A DNA stretch of 64,000 nucleotides, taken from NCBI GenBank assembly GCA_031292035.1, contig JARLHX010000018.1, positions 1 to 64,000 on the forward strand, written 5' to 3'. The stretch comes from Negativicutes bacterium. Its GTDB lineage: Bacteria; Bacillota_C; Negativicutes; Sporomusales_B; JARLHX01. Under the pieces are notes generated by a model, which was given only the letters and a program-made list of their open reading frames with translations, had not been told where the DNA came from and ran no database searches. How positions within the stretch are numbered: the first letter of the stretch is position 1; each line of letters begins with the position of its first letter. Of the stretch, positions 1 to 9,091 are shown in pieces. Both the position numbers and the translations under genes were made by a program.

Positions 1-60
1 CTTCTGTCATTAATACCGGATTTGAATCTGAAGACTGCGTCTATATGACGACATGAAGGA

Positions 61-92
61 AAGCGGATTGCGGGAAAACTGCATGATCCGTT
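61..92 (+). ncRNA. Domain-V-like hairpin upstream of the intron RT
   Basis: A 33-nt hairpin with the same internal 15-nt core (TGCGGGAAAACTGCA) as the true domain V at 1517-1549 and an AGC near the 5' base of the stem. The outer stem pairs 61-68 with 85-92, with one G-U pair. It may be the end of an older intron copy into which this one inserted, or a conserved element upstream of this RT class. I cannot tell which from the sequence. Confidence 0.45.
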
Positions 93-234
93 TGATCGAG
101 CGGACGGAGGAAGGCTTCGGCCGACCTCCTTCGACTCTACAGTGAGGAAACCCGTGAAAGCGGGCGGAGCGAAGGGGGTAACAAATCAGCGATTTCCTGA
201 AACGAAGCACGTATGGCACAGGAGGTCAGTGAGC

Positions 235-1515
235 GTGGAACAGGAGTTGAAGGAAATAAGGTATCAGTCCAGAACCTATGCGAAGCTGGAAACACTGATG
301 AACCGGGTCAACGAAGAAAGTCTCAAGGAAGAACATCGCAAACAGGTGCAGAACAAGGCAGTCGGCATAGACGGAGTGACGAAAGCGCAATACGGCGAGA
401 GGCTGGAGGAAAACGTGGCGGATTTAATCGTCCGCATGAAGAAATTCAGCTACAAGCCGCAACCCGTTCGCAGGGCTTATATACCCAAGGCGAACGGCAA
501 GCTAAGGCCGCTGGGGATACCCGCCTATGAGGACAGACTTGTGCAGAGCGCAATGGCCGGGGTGCTGAACGACATTTATGAGGAGCGGTTTTTGGATTGC
601 TCTTACGGGTTCAGACCGGGCAGGAATGCGCACATGGTGGTGCGTGAAATCAACCAGACCATCATGATACGCAAGGTGAACTACGTTCTGGAAGCGGACA
701 TCAAAGGATTCTTTGATAACGTGAATCATGACTGGCTGATGAAATTTCTGAAGAACGACATCGCGGACAAGAACTTCCTGCGCTACGTGAAGCGGTTTCT
801 CATCGCGGGCGTTATGGAAGGGACAGAGCGGAAGGAGAGCGACAAAGGGACGCCGCAGGGCGGCCAAATCTCGCCGGTGCTGGCGAACGTGTATCTGCAT
901 TATGTGCTGGATAAGTGGTATGAGAAGGTACTGCCAAAACGGTGCAAGGGCGAAGTGTTCTACGTGCGGTATGCGGACGATTTTCTGCTGATGTTTCAGT
1001 ATGAGAACGAGGCGCGGCAAGTGATGGAGGCATTAAAAGCACGGCTTGGGAAATTTGGGCTGGAGCTGGCGGTGGACAAGACGCGGATTCTTCCGATCGG
1101 GCGGTTCAAAGGGACAAAAGAAGACTTTGACTTTCTGGGGTTCACCTTCTTCAACACGAAAACACGGGGCGAGAAGTATCGTCTGGGTGTACGGACAAGC
1201 AAGAAGAAGCTGAAAACCAAGAAACAGGAGGTCAAGACGTGGCTGCAAACACGGCTGACAAAGCCGGTGGCGGACACGATGAAGCTCATACAGCTATCGC
1301 TGGCAGGGCATTGTAACTACTACGGCGTAAGCGGGAATTTTCACATGATACAGAACTTTTGGAAGTACGTGAATTACGCGTGCTATCGAATGCTCAACCG
1401 CAGACACCAGAAGCGGAGCATGAGGTGGGACAAATTCCGGAAGATTTGGGACTTCTATGTGAAGGAACCGCACCTGACCAAGGACATCTGGAACTGGAAA
1501 CCGATGTTGGTTTGA
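235..1515 (+). CDS. ltrA: Group II intron reverse transcriptase/maturase
   Basis: Multifunctional protein that splices and mobilises the host intron: reverse transcriptase with a maturase-type C-terminus. The finger/palm motifs are visible: GIDGVT, RPLGIP, YGFRPGR, the TPQGG motif and the catalytic RYADD box, followed by an FLGFTF motif. The C-terminal part (W-K-rich, ending NWKPMLV) resembles the maturase X region of short introns. No HNH endonuclease domain is seen after it. I chose the GTG at 235 because an AGGAGG lies 9 bases upstream; the reading frame stays open further upstream inside the ribozyme. At 426 aa it is normal for the family and shows no frameshift, so the intron may still be active. 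Confidence 0.9.
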   Translation: MEQELKEIRYQSRTYAKLETLMNRVNEESLKEEHRKQVQNKAVGIDGVTKAQYGERLEENVADLIVRMKKFSYKPQPVRRAYIPKANGKLRPLGIPAYEDRLVQSAMAGVLNDIYEERFLDCSYGFRPGRNAHMVVREINQTIMIRKVNYVLEADIKGFFDNVNHDWLMKFLKNDIADKNFLRYVKRFLIAGVMEGTERKESDKGTPQGGQISPVLANVYLHYVLDKWYEKVLPKRCKGEVFYVRYADDFLLMFQYENEARQVMEALKARLGKFGLELAVDKTRILPIGRFKGTKEDFDFLGFTFFNTKTRGEKYRLGVRTSKKKLKTKKQEVKTWLQTRLTKPVADTMKLIQLSLAGHCNYYGVSGNFHMIQNFWKYVNYACYRMLNRRHQKRSMRWDKFRKIWDFYVKEPHLTKDIWNWKPMLV

Positions 1516-1517
1516 AG

Positions 1518-1548
<31 letters not shown>

Positions 1549-1594
1549 CTGTGAGGGGCAGTAGTCAAGCCTTTCACGTATCATAAATACTGTG

Positions 1595-1632
1595 AAAGGA
1601 GTGTCGAGGCTGTCTACTCGACTGTTTAAATG
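1595..1632 (+). promoter_or_regulatory. Shine-Dalgarno separated from cpsB start by a stem-loop
   Basis: AAAGGAG at 1595-1601 is 28 bases from the cpsB ATG at 1630, too far for normal initiation. A 6-bp stem (GTCGAG 1603-1608 with CTCGAC 1617-1622, 8-nt loop) fills the gap. If it folds, the effective spacing becomes about 8 bases. There is no other ribosome binding site next to the ATG. The sequence lies just after the intron's 3' end and would be retained in the spliced mRNA. Confidence 0.5.
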
Positions 1633-2433
1633 ATTGATTTGCACAGTCATATTTTACCTGGCTTTGATGATGGGGCGAAAGATGATGATGTCGCCTTGAA
1701 GATGCTGAGGATTGCGGCTGCTGATGGCATAACTAAGATCGTAGCTACGCCGCATGTTATCGAAGGAGAATGGTTGCCAAGCTGGGAGTCGATAATCTCT
1801 GCCTGTACTCGTCTGTCCCAGTTTGCCACCGATCAGGGAATCAATGTCAATATTATGCCCGGAGCGGAGGTAGCAGTCCATTTTGATCTTTTGGATAGGC
1901 TAATCCGACCAGGGCCTTACTGCATCAATGGTGGCAAATACATTTTAGTGGAGTTGCCAGCTAGCCAGATTCCTGCGTTCGGTGAAGAATTTTTCTTTGT
2001 ACTGCAGGCTCGCGGTTTTATGCCGGTATTAGCCCATCCCGAACGGCACCCAGAGATTGCCCGAAAGCCGCAAATTTTACGGAACTGGATTGAAAAAGGG
2101 CTGCTTGTTCAGATGAATGGGACCAGTCTCACGGGCGAGATGGGAGAAAGAATCAAGAAGTTTGCTGAGATGCTGCTCGTTAATCGAATGGTCCATTGTC
2201 TCGGCTCAGATGCTCACGGTATTGGTAGGAGACGGCCCAAGTTGATGCAGGCGGCAAAAAAAATAACCACGCTAGTGGGAAGGGCGGCCGCTGCACAAAT
2301 TATTAGCGCTAATCCTGCAAGCCTCTTGCGCGGTGAAGATATCGAGATACCGGCGGCGAATAGCGATGATTATTATTCGTTGCAGAACGAAAATACCTTC
2401 CAAAAGTTCATGAAGAAATTAACCAATACTTAA
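1630..2433 (+). CDS. cpsB: CpsB/YwqE-type PHP-domain tyrosine-protein phosphatase
   Basis: Metal-dependent phosphatase that removes phosphate from the BY-kinase of capsule systems (CpsD, encoded downstream at 5213) and so tunes exopolysaccharide export. The N-terminus carries the PHP metal-binding pattern HSHILPGFDDG, followed by ATPH, HPER and a late GSDAHG, all in the expected order. At 267 aa it is normal for CpsB. It is a cytoplasmic enzyme. The ATG at 1630 matches the usual family start just before the first metal-binding histidines. It is the first gene of the exopolysaccharide locus and lies about 50 bp after a group II intron, with an intrinsic terminator behind it, so it may be transcribed apart from the export genes. 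Confidence 0.9.
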   Translation: MIDLHSHILPGFDDGAKDDDVALKMLRIAAADGITKIVATPHVIEGEWLPSWESIISACTRLSQFATDQGINVNIMPGAEVAVHFDLLDRLIRPGPYCINGGKYILVELPASQIPAFGEEFFFVLQARGFMPVLAHPERHPEIARKPQILRNWIEKGLLVQMNGTSLTGEMGERIKKFAEMLLVNRMVHCLGSDAHGIGRRRPKLMQAAKKITTLVGRAAAAQIISANPASLLRGEDIEIPAANSDDYYSLQNENTFQKFMKKLTNT

Positions 2434-2486
2434 TATGTCGAAATTAAGCGCGCCCATAAAGGAGTTACAAACCTTGTTGTAATCTC

Positions 2487-2513
2487 AAACACCTAAAACA
2501 GGTGTTTTTTTTT
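2487..2513 (+). terminator. Intrinsic terminator after cpsB
   Basis: 8-bp stem (2487-2494 with 2500-2507, AAACACCT arm), 5-nt loop, then an uninterrupted T run to 2513. It separates cpsB from the downstream exopolysaccharide genes. Confidence 0.85.
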
Positions 2514-2705
2514 GCCTTATTCTTGGTTGTCAGATATTCGTGAAAACTATCATAGATTCCAAGAAAAACAGAATAAGTAGCAAAATAAAAAGGAAAAAAA
2601 ACCTTGAAATGTAAAAATTTAACAGTTAAGATATAACTAGTTTCTTCGCACTGCACATTATGGCGGAAAATCGCCTTGGTAGATAGATTAATGGGAGATG
2701 GTCGT

Positions 2706-2921
2706 ATGGGTGACCAGTTATATCGGATTTATGAACTGAAACTACAGTTACTGCGTATGGGGTATCACGGTTTTCAGGTTGATGCCATGTGTAGGGAAGT
2801 CATTGGAAAAGCTTTGCCGGAAGAAGTTGCTGCCGAACATCGGCAACAACTGATATCGGCACTGGAAGCTTATACGGAGTTTGCCATGAAGTGCCAGAGA
2901 GGATACGAAACAAGGAAATAA
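2706..2921 (+). CDS. Small conserved-looking protein of unknown function
   Basis: 71-aa predicted cytoplasmic, mostly helical protein, beginning MGDQLYRIYE. I do not recognise its family. The ATG at 2706 is chosen because GGGAG lies 8 bases upstream (2693-2697); an earlier in-frame TTG at 2676 has no such site. It lacks a signal peptide, cysteines or membrane segments. It stands alone between the cpsB terminator and the Wza-like gene, in the same direction, so it may be a small regulator or accessory of the exopolysaccharide locus. That role is only a guess from position. Confidence 0.55.
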   Translation: MGDQLYRIYELKLQLLRMGYHGFQVDAMCREVIGKALPEEVAAEHRQQLISALEAYTEFAMKCQRGYETRK

Positions 2922-2931
2922 AATCTGGAAT

Positions 2932-2961
2932 CAATGGAATACTATACAAAATATTCCATTG
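2932..2961 (+). repeat. Perfect 10-bp inverted repeat before the EPS export genes
   Basis: CAATGGAATA (2932-2941) and TATTCCATTG (2952-2961) are perfect complements around a 10-base AT-rich loop. No T run follows, so it is not a standard terminator. It lies 63 bp upstream of the Wza-like gene and could be an operator or an mRNA hairpin. Confidence 0.6.
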
Positions 2962-3024
2962 AAATTTGAAATTGTCAATAACTTAACCGGATCGACGCTA
3001 GCAAGATACATGGAGGTTGTTTAG

Positions 3025-3744
3025 GTGAAAAAGCTTGTTGTACTTTTGGGGATTATTTTATTAAGTTTTAACTTTATTAATATGAGCAATGGCTTGGCCA
3101 AGGCTGAGGAATATAAACTCGGCCCCGGAGATGTACTGAATGTGAATGTTTGGGGATTTGAAGAGCTGTCATCCAACGCGCAAGTGACTGCCACAAGTCA
3201 AGTAACTACCTCCAATCAAGTGATTACCTCCAATCAAGCAGCAAATATGACCAATGGGATATTGGTCAGACCAGATGGCTGCGTTTCCTTTCCCCTAGTA
3301 GGCCAGGTAATGGCAGCCGGACTAACGATAACTGAATTTACGAATTTGCTTAGCCAGTCCCTTAAGGAGTATATCAACGAACCTAAGGTCACTGTGAACA
3401 TCGCTAAGTTTAGGACAACCCGGGTATATGTTCTTGGCGAGGTCCTGCGTCCGGGAATGTACGAGCTAGACAAACAGCACAAGTTGCTTGATGCTATCGG
3501 CATCGCCGGTGGCTATACCCCATATGCTGCCAAAAAATTAGTATATCTGCTAAGAGAGGGTCAATCTTCCCAACCGTTGAAAGTGAATTTGCTTAAACTG
3601 TTAAAGGAGGGCGATATGAGCCAGAATCTCGCACTTGGTGAGGGGGATGTCGTATATCTGACAAGTAGTGGCAAACTCGATTTTGCTCGAGATATTTTGC
3701 CCTTCCTGACAGGAGCTTATTATGTAGGACACACTGATAAATAA
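3025..3744 (+). CDS. Wza-like polysaccharide export protein (Poly_export + SLBB)
   Basis: Likely forms or contacts the exit channel for the exopolysaccharide. Residues 1-28 are a signal peptide (MKKL followed by a hydrophobic stretch). The polysaccharide export domain begins at YKLGPGDVLNV and is followed by a SLBB domain (RVYVLGEVLRPGMY). The GTG start has GGAGG 7-8 bases upstream. At 239 aa it is shorter than proteobacterial Wza, as expected for a Firmicute version. In a Firmicute this family points to an outer membrane. Oddly, the first domain holds an inserted run of QV-T-T/S-SN repeats (about residues 50-75), encoded by near-identical DNA units. The next gene is the chain-length protein, 27 bp on. 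Confidence 0.88.
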   Translation: MKKLVVLLGIILLSFNFINMSNGLAKAEEYKLGPGDVLNVNVWGFEELSSNAQVTATSQVTTSNQVITSNQAANMTNGILVRPDGCVSFPLVGQVMAAGLTITEFTNLLSQSLKEYINEPKVTVNIAKFRTTRVYVLGEVLRPGMYELDKQHKLLDAIGIAGGYTPYAAKKLVYLLREGQSSQPLKVNLLKLLKEGDMSQNLALGEGDVVYLTSSGKLDFARDILPFLTGAYYVGHTDK

Positions 3745-3770
3745 TCCCATGGGAGACCGGAGGCTTAAAG

Positions 3771-5216
3771 GTGGACGAAAAGACGATTGACTTAAAAGAA
3801 TTTATTAAAGTAGTTAAAAAGCGGCAGAAAATTATTAAAAATGTATTTATGGCAATAGTGCTAACTGTCGCCATCATAAGCTTTATAATTCCGTCGACTT
3901 ATGAAGCTGAAACAACGCTTCGGATAAAACAACCGAAAGGCTTGGGCGACTCTCTACTTGCTGATTTACCGATGGGAAGTCCGATGATGACAAAACAGCA
4001 GATGGCAACCTACGCGGAGATTCTGAAAAGTCGTACCGTCGTGCAGGCAGTTATCGATATTACTCAGATCAACAAAGAGGAACCGCCAGAATATGAGGAT
4101 ATGTTGAAGAGAATTACAACACAGCAGGTGAAAGACACCGAAATTCTCAAGGTTACGGTAAAGGCGAAATCCCCGGCCGAGGCCCAATATGTAGCGAACA
4201 CCCTGGTTGAGACATTTTTAAGTCGAATGACTAATCTGGTACGCTCCGAGCAAACGGTGGTCCGAGAGTTTATCGGCGATCGCTTGCAGGAATCGAAAAG
4301 AGAGCTGGAACGGGCGGAGGCGGCACTTGAGCAATACAAAAGGGAGCAAAAAATAGTTGCTCCTGAGGAAGAAACGAAAGCCATGGTCGACAGGTTAGCA
4401 AGTATCAACGGAATGGTGGCCGACAACGCAGTGGGGCTAGCCTCCTCCCAGGCCAAACTAAGCAGTGTGCAAGATCAAATCGGCCGACAGAATCCGGGGT
4501 TTATAGCCGATAGTCCGCTTATCCAGCAATATAAAGGCAAGTTGGCTGAGCTTGAAGTCGAACTTGTTGGGCTAAAGCAAAATTATACCGATAAACACCC
4601 CCGCGTGATGGCAACCCGCGCGGCGATAGCCGAAACCAAAAACAAACTTAACACCGAAATCGCCCGGGTCATTAGCGCCGAAGCTCCTTCCATGAATCCC
4701 ATCCACTTGGGATTGTTACAAGCTAAAATCCAAAGTGAAGCCGAAATTGCAGCTGCGGTGGCACAACGCAGTGCTATTGATAAGATACTCGCTCAAGGCG
4801 AACAAGAACTTTTTAAATTGCCGAGTAAGGAGCAGGGACTAGCTCGGGTGATGAGGGATACTCTCACTGCCCAGGATATATATTCCATGCTTTCCAAGCG
4901 TTATGAAGAAGCGCGCATCAGTGAAGTTATGCAACCAACTGATGTTCAGGTAATCGATGTCGCGGTAACACCTGAAAAACCTGTTAGTCCACGGAAACTT
5001 TTAAATGTAGTAATCGCAGCAATATTGGGCTTGTTTGCCGGCACCTCACTTGCTTTTATCCAGGAATATTTAAATAGGACAGTCCGCAACACTGAAGACG
5101 TAAAACGATATCTCGATCTTCCTGTGCTTGGCAGTATTCCAGAATATGAACAAAACGGAAAAATGATCAAAAATATTGGGCTATGGCAGAAGCTGAGAGT
5201 GAGGTTTGGGCTTTGA
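3771..5216 (+). CDS. Wzz/CpsC-type polysaccharide co-polymerase
   Basis: Inner-membrane protein that sets polysaccharide chain length and activates the BY-kinase encoded next. It has an N-terminal Wzz domain with a transmembrane segment at about residues 24-45, a long coiled-coil periplasmic region (about 130-350), a GNVR-like segment, and a second transmembrane segment at about 415-440 followed by a short cytoplasmic tail. 481 aa is typical for a full-length PCP-2a protein without the kinase domain. The start is GTG with a GGAGG about 8 bases upstream. Its stop overlaps the TTG of the kinase gene by 4 bases, so the two are probably translationally coupled. Confidence 0.9.
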   Translation: MDEKTIDLKEFIKVVKKRQKIIKNVFMAIVLTVAIISFIIPSTYEAETTLRIKQPKGLGDSLLADLPMGSPMMTKQQMATYAEILKSRTVVQAVIDITQINKEEPPEYEDMLKRITTQQVKDTEILKVTVKAKSPAEAQYVANTLVETFLSRMTNLVRSEQTVVREFIGDRLQESKRELERAEAALEQYKREQKIVAPEEETKAMVDRLASINGMVADNAVGLASSQAKLSSVQDQIGRQNPGFIADSPLIQQYKGKLAELEVELVGLKQNYTDKHPRVMATRAAIAETKNKLNTEIARVISAEAPSMNPIHLGLLQAKIQSEAEIAAAVAQRSAIDKILAQGEQELFKLPSKEQGLARVMRDTLTAQDIYSMLSKRYEEARISEVMQPTDVQVIDVAVTPEKPVSPRKLLNVVIAAILGLFAGTSLAFIQEYLNRTVRNTEDVKRYLDLPVLGSIPEYEQNGKMIKNIGLWQKLRVRFGL

Positions 5217-5911
5217 AGACTAAGTACCAGCTAATTGTGCAAGAACAGATAAAATCTCCAATTGCTGAAGCATATCGAACCTTACGAACTAACCTCAATT
5301 TTTGCAAGAAGGATGGCGAATTGAAAACCATTATGTTTACTAGTGCCGGGCCTCAGGAGGGGAAGTCACTAACCACCGCTAACACAGTGGTAGCTATGGC
5401 TCAAAACGGGAAGAAAGTATGCATTGTGGACTGCGATTTACGCAAACCTGTCCAGTATAAAATTTTTGATAGAAGACGACACCGCGGTCTGACCAATATT
5501 CTCGTGGATGATGATGTTTCGATTGATGACTTTATTCAGGAAACAGAGATTAATAATCTTTTCTTACTGGCCAGCGGGCCGATACCACCGAATCCGTCCG
5601 AACTATTGGGGTCCGAGCGAATGAAGAATTTGATAAATTATCTAAGTGGGAAGTTTGACTATGTCGTTTTTGATGCACCGCCGGCTATTGCCGTGACCGA
5701 CGCGTGTGTTCTTGCGGCCAGGGTTGATGGAGTCGTTTTGGTACTTGATGCTGATACTGTTCGGCCCGAGATGGCTCAGAAAGCCAAGGAATTAATTATC
5801 AAGACCAGAGGTAATTTACTTGGCGTCGTATTAAACCGCGTAGAGATCGAAACAGAGCATTCTTATTACTATTATTATTATGGTCAAGAGAAAAAAACGA
5901 CTGGAAAATGA
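5213..5911 (+). CDS. CpsD/CapB-type bacterial tyrosine kinase
   Basis: Autophosphorylating BY-kinase that works with the Wzz-like protein to control polymer export; CpsB (1630) is the likely phosphatase. It shows the Walker A variant SAGPQEGKS, the Walker A' segment VDCDLRKP, and a Walker B segment VVFDAPPA. The C-terminal tyrosine cluster has six consecutive tyrosines, coded mostly by TAT/TAC repeats. I chose the TTG at 5213, which overlaps the preceding stop as TTGA and has GAGG 8 bases upstream; the family usually begins with such a short polar segment. An alternative in-frame ATG at 5183 would overlap the upstream gene by 34 bases. Length 232 aa, normal. Confidence 0.9.
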   Translation: MKTKYQLIVQEQIKSPIAEAYRTLRTNLNFCKKDGELKTIMFTSAGPQEGKSLTTANTVVAMAQNGKKVCIVDCDLRKPVQYKIFDRRRHRGLTNILVDDDVSIDDFIQETEINNLFLLASGPIPPNPSELLGSERMKNLINYLSGKFDYVVFDAPPAIAVTDACVLAARVDGVVLVLDADTVRPEMAQKAKELIIKTRGNLLGVVLNRVEIETEHSYYYYYYGQEKKTTGK

Positions 5912-6064
5912 TGTTGTTATTAATATTTTGCATATATTACTCACATAAAACGGTCGGAAAATGTTGTTTATTATTAAAGTTCGTGAGGCACCTAATACGA
6001 CGGTACAAATGCAAGTGGAAATCTTCTACTCCTTATGTGGGAGTTTTACGACAGGTGAGGATAT

Positions 6065-7438
6065 ATGCGTAAACGTTTTCCAATTCTGCGAAATTTAATT
6101 TTATTAACTGGTGATATAGGGATTTTACTAATAGCTGCTTATTTTGCTACCATAATAGTGTTTATTGATCGCTCATTACCAACATATACACACTATGACT
6201 ATATAATAATTCTCATGATTGTTGCAGCAGGCTTTCTATTAAATATTAATGGCTTATTATCATTGGAGGGAAAAAAGTATAGCGAGATTATACTGAGTTT
6301 AGCTATCACGGTACTTAATTTGCTCATTATTATGATGGCAACAAGCTTTTTTGTCCGGGAATTTAATTATTCACGTAGCGTGCTTGCAATTACGGCAATA
6401 TTGCAATTTGTACTTTTAGCTATATGGAATTATATATTTTGGTGGATGGAACGTAGATCGCTGCCACAAGACGTGCTGGTAATCGGTAATCAGGCTGAAT
6501 GTGCGAGGGTAATCGCACGATTAAGCAACCAACCACAACTAAACTATAAAATTCGTTATATATGCACTGACCGTGACAATGAAAATTGGAAAAAGATAGC
6601 AGGATATATTGATTTGATTATTATCTGTGCTGATTTGAGTCTGAAAGAAAAATCTAAGATTGTACATTTTTGTCATGTTAATAGTAAACAAATCTTATTA
6701 GTGCCTGATGTATATGAACTTTTTTGTAGTGGAGTTGAATTGGATAAAATTGATGATATTCCCGTTTTTATCCCACGCTATTTAAGGCCGACTTTAGAGC
6801 AGCGTTTCTTGAAACGAACATTGGATTTAGTTATTGCTGGGACAGCAATCTTATTATTGTGGCCAATATGTATTTTGCTTGCTATTGCGATCAAAATTGA
6901 TGATCCTGGGCCGATACTATATAGTCAAGAGCGTTTCGGTCTTAACGAAGTGAAATTTAAAATATATAAATTTCGAACTATGCATCAAAATGCCGAAAAA
7001 ATTAGTGGCCCAATGTTAGCAACGGATAATGATCCGAGGATTACAACTGTTGGGAGATTTTTAAGAGGTGTTAGACTCGATGAACTGCCACAATTTATCA
7101 ATGTCTTATTGGGAAATATGAGTATAGTTGGGCCACGTCCCGAGCGACCGTTCTTTGTAGAACAGTTTGCAAAAAAAATACCTGAATATATTTATCGTCA
7201 TAATGTGAAGCCAGGTATTACCGGTTTGGCTCAAGTTTATGGTAAGTACAACACAGATCCGTATGATAAGCTTGTTTATGATTTGATTTATATACAAAAA
7301 TGCAATATATTTACTGATTTGATTATTATTATTCAGACAATAAAGGTATTGGTAACAAAAAGTAGTGCCGGGGGTGTAAGCGGGTTAAACAAGGTTGAAA
7401 CCGATTTATCGAGGTATAAAATTGGTGGGGTAGGGTAA
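6065..7438 (+). CDS. Undecaprenyl-phosphate sugar phosphotransferase (initiating transferase)
   Basis: Starts the repeat unit by moving a sugar-1-phosphate from a nucleotide sugar to undecaprenyl phosphate at the inner face of the membrane (WcaJ/PssY-like polyisoprenyl-phosphate hexose-1-phosphate transferase). The first 130 residues carry four or five membrane helices, followed by a nucleotide-binding-like middle domain. The C-terminal catalytic domain begins KRTLDLVIAG and holds the conserved FRTM, LDELPQ and SIVGPRPE motifs. Length 457 aa is normal. The start has GGTGAGG about 4 bases upstream. The gene is much richer in A+T than its upstream neighbours. The sugar it uses cannot be told from sequence. 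Confidence 0.9.
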   Translation: MRKRFPILRNLILLTGDIGILLIAAYFATIIVFIDRSLPTYTHYDYIIILMIVAAGFLLNINGLLSLEGKKYSEIILSLAITVLNLLIIMMATSFFVREFNYSRSVLAITAILQFVLLAIWNYIFWWMERRSLPQDVLVIGNQAECARVIARLSNQPQLNYKIRYICTDRDNENWKKIAGYIDLIIICADLSLKEKSKIVHFCHVNSKQILLVPDVYELFCSGVELDKIDDIPVFIPRYLRPTLEQRFLKRTLDLVIAGTAILLLWPICILLAIAIKIDDPGPILYSQERFGLNEVKFKIYKFRTMHQNAEKISGPMLATDNDPRITTVGRFLRGVRLDELPQFINVLLGNMSIVGPRPERPFFVEQFAKKIPEYIYRHNVKPGITGLAQVYGKYNTDPYDKLVYDLIYIQKCNIFTDLIIIIQTIKVLVTKSSAGGVSGLNKVETDLSRYKIGGVG

Positions 7439-7455
7439 AATTGCGAAGCTGACTT

Positions 7456-7581
7456 TTGAATGTGATTGTTTATAACAAAAAGGGAGTTGAATATCGCTAT
7501 AAGGCACGTTTCTCCGTTAGTGCGAAAGAAGAAGTAACCACCATTTTATCTGTCTGCGAGCCAAATGGATTAAAAGATTAA
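7456..7581 (+). CDS. Possible 41-aa remnant or small ORF
   Basis: An open stretch directly after the initiating transferase encodes a 41-residue peptide with coding-like composition (KARFSVSAKEEVTTIL). It starts at TTG or, two codons later, GTG, without a convincing ribosome binding site, and stops just before the next glycosyltransferase. I do not recognise it. It may be the tail of a deleted gene. Confidence 0.25.
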   Translation: MNVIVYNKKGVEYRYKARFSVSAKEEVTTILSVCEPNGLKD

Positions 7582-7585
7582 GTAG

Positions 7586-8365
7586 GTGTATTGCAAGGTG
7601 TGTGGTAGTTATTGTAATGAGCTGGTGTCTATTATCACACCTGCTTATAATTGTGGAATGTATATAATCGACACAATTGAATCGGTTTTACATCAAACAT
7701 ATCAGCAATGGGAAATGATCATAATTAATGATTATTCTACTGACAAAACACTAGAAATTGCCAGAAAATATTCTTTACAGGATAACAGAATAAAGTTAAT
7801 TAATTTACCGAACAATTCTGGAGTTGCTAAAGCCAGAAGCAGTGGTTTGCAGGCTGCACATGGCCGATTTATTGCATTTCTAGACGGTGATGACTATTGG
7901 TTGCCTACGAAATTACAAAACCAAGTAAAATTCATGCAAGAGAAAGGGGCCGCTTTTTCCTATGCGCAATATAGACAATTTATTGATGATGTGAATAATA
8001 TAGGGAAATTAATTGATGTTTATGACGAGGTGAAATATAAAGATTTACTTAAGGGCAATGTCATTGGTTGTCTGACGGTAATGTTAGATCGTCAATACAT
8101 CGATGAAATTGTAATGCCTAAAGAGCACCATGAAGACTACATAACATGGTTGGGAATACTTAAGCGCGGTTATATTGCACATGGCTTAAAGGAAGATGTC
8201 GCACGCTATAGAAAAAATCAGGGATCATTGAGTGGAAATAAAGTGCGGAGTGCATTGTGGACGTGGCATGTTTACAGAAATGTTGAAAAGATATCATTAA
8301 TAGAATCTATATATTATTTTACGTGTTACATAATTCAAGGAATAAAAAAGCATAATTCTGTTTGA
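7586..8365 (+). CDS. Family 2 glycosyltransferase
   Basis: GT-A fold transferase likely adding a sugar to the lipid-linked repeat unit in the cytoplasm. The N-terminus has the GT2 core VSIITPAYNCG, the nucleotide-binding IIINDYSTD stretch, and the metal-binding FLDGDDYW (DxD type). The 259-aa length fits a single-domain family member. The start is uncertain: the GTG at 7586 lacks a good ribosome binding site, and GTG codons at 7598 and 7625 are also possible; the last would begin almost exactly at the conserved VSIITPAYN. It is AT-rich like the gene before it. Acceptor and donor are unknown. Confidence 0.85.
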   Translation: MYCKVCGSYCNELVSIITPAYNCGMYIIDTIESVLHQTYQQWEMIIINDYSTDKTLEIARKYSLQDNRIKLINLPNNSGVAKARSSGLQAAHGRFIAFLDGDDYWLPTKLQNQVKFMQEKGAAFSYAQYRQFIDDVNNIGKLIDVYDEVKYKDLLKGNVIGCLTVMLDRQYIDEIVMPKEHHEDYITWLGILKRGYIAHGLKEDVARYRKNQGSLSGNKVRSALWTWHVYRNVEKISLIESIYYFTCYIIQGIKKHNSV

Positions 8366-9091
8366 TATTTAAAGCAGGAGATATCGCCTTGCTTTTAAGC
8401 AGAGTAACGATACACGAAAGGCAAACTTTCCTGGGGTAGGTTTGAAAGAGGGATTCTATACCAATATTTTAGCGGGTGGCATATGAAGTAAGACATAGGT
8501 TGCCGGTATTAGTAATTGCTTTCGCCATCCTTGGGCTTTCCAGCATCCTATTTACAATTTTCGCCGAGCGGTTGCTTCCAACCCTTTGGTGGCGTCTTAT
8601 AAACGAATCCGTGTTGAATCTTGATCATAGCATTTTTTTCTTATATTCAGTTTAAGACCCACTACATTTCCATACAATTGGCCGCATCATCTTGTTTGGT
8701 CTGCTGGGGGGACGCTGAATTTAGCGGTGCGGGAGCTATGAGAGTTTGAGGTACAGCTTATAGGCCTGTTTATAGCAAGTGATGAACATATCAGACTTTG
8801 GTGTCGCGCTGATCAAGCCGCTGGGGACATTGGATGTCTCTGTCTCTGCCATATTTATAGGTATTCCACAGAATTAGGGGGCCGCGGTCTAAATGATCCT
8901 TACTCGAAAAAACAGACGTCACAGAGTTAAGAGGATTTTCTTATTTCCTGTGCCTGTTGCGGAGTGGCATTGTCTCGCTAAACTCCCGGGTATAGGACGT
9001 TTGAATGATATGAAAGAACCAAATTGAGCTACGCGGACAGAAGCTATATAAGCACTAAAAAATGTTTAGCTGAAGGAGTTTGGAAGCACAA
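8366..9091 (+). other. 726-bp gap with decayed sequence
   Basis: No full gene is visible. At 8476-8655 a GTG-started 59-codon frame encodes a hydrophobic segment followed by a tryptophan-rich stretch; it lacks a ribosome binding site and looks like a remnant of a membrane protein. At 8893-9027 a basic 44-codon frame is open. Neither matches a family I recognise. Base composition is mixed compared with the AT-rich genes before it, as expected for a recombination scar in a variable exopolysaccharide locus. Confidence 0.5.

Noticed and set aside
235..1515. Diversity-generating retroelement or retron
   Set aside because: The RT is followed by a typical domain V and VI, and no template/variable repeat pair or msr/msd-like RNA was seen; group II intron explains it.
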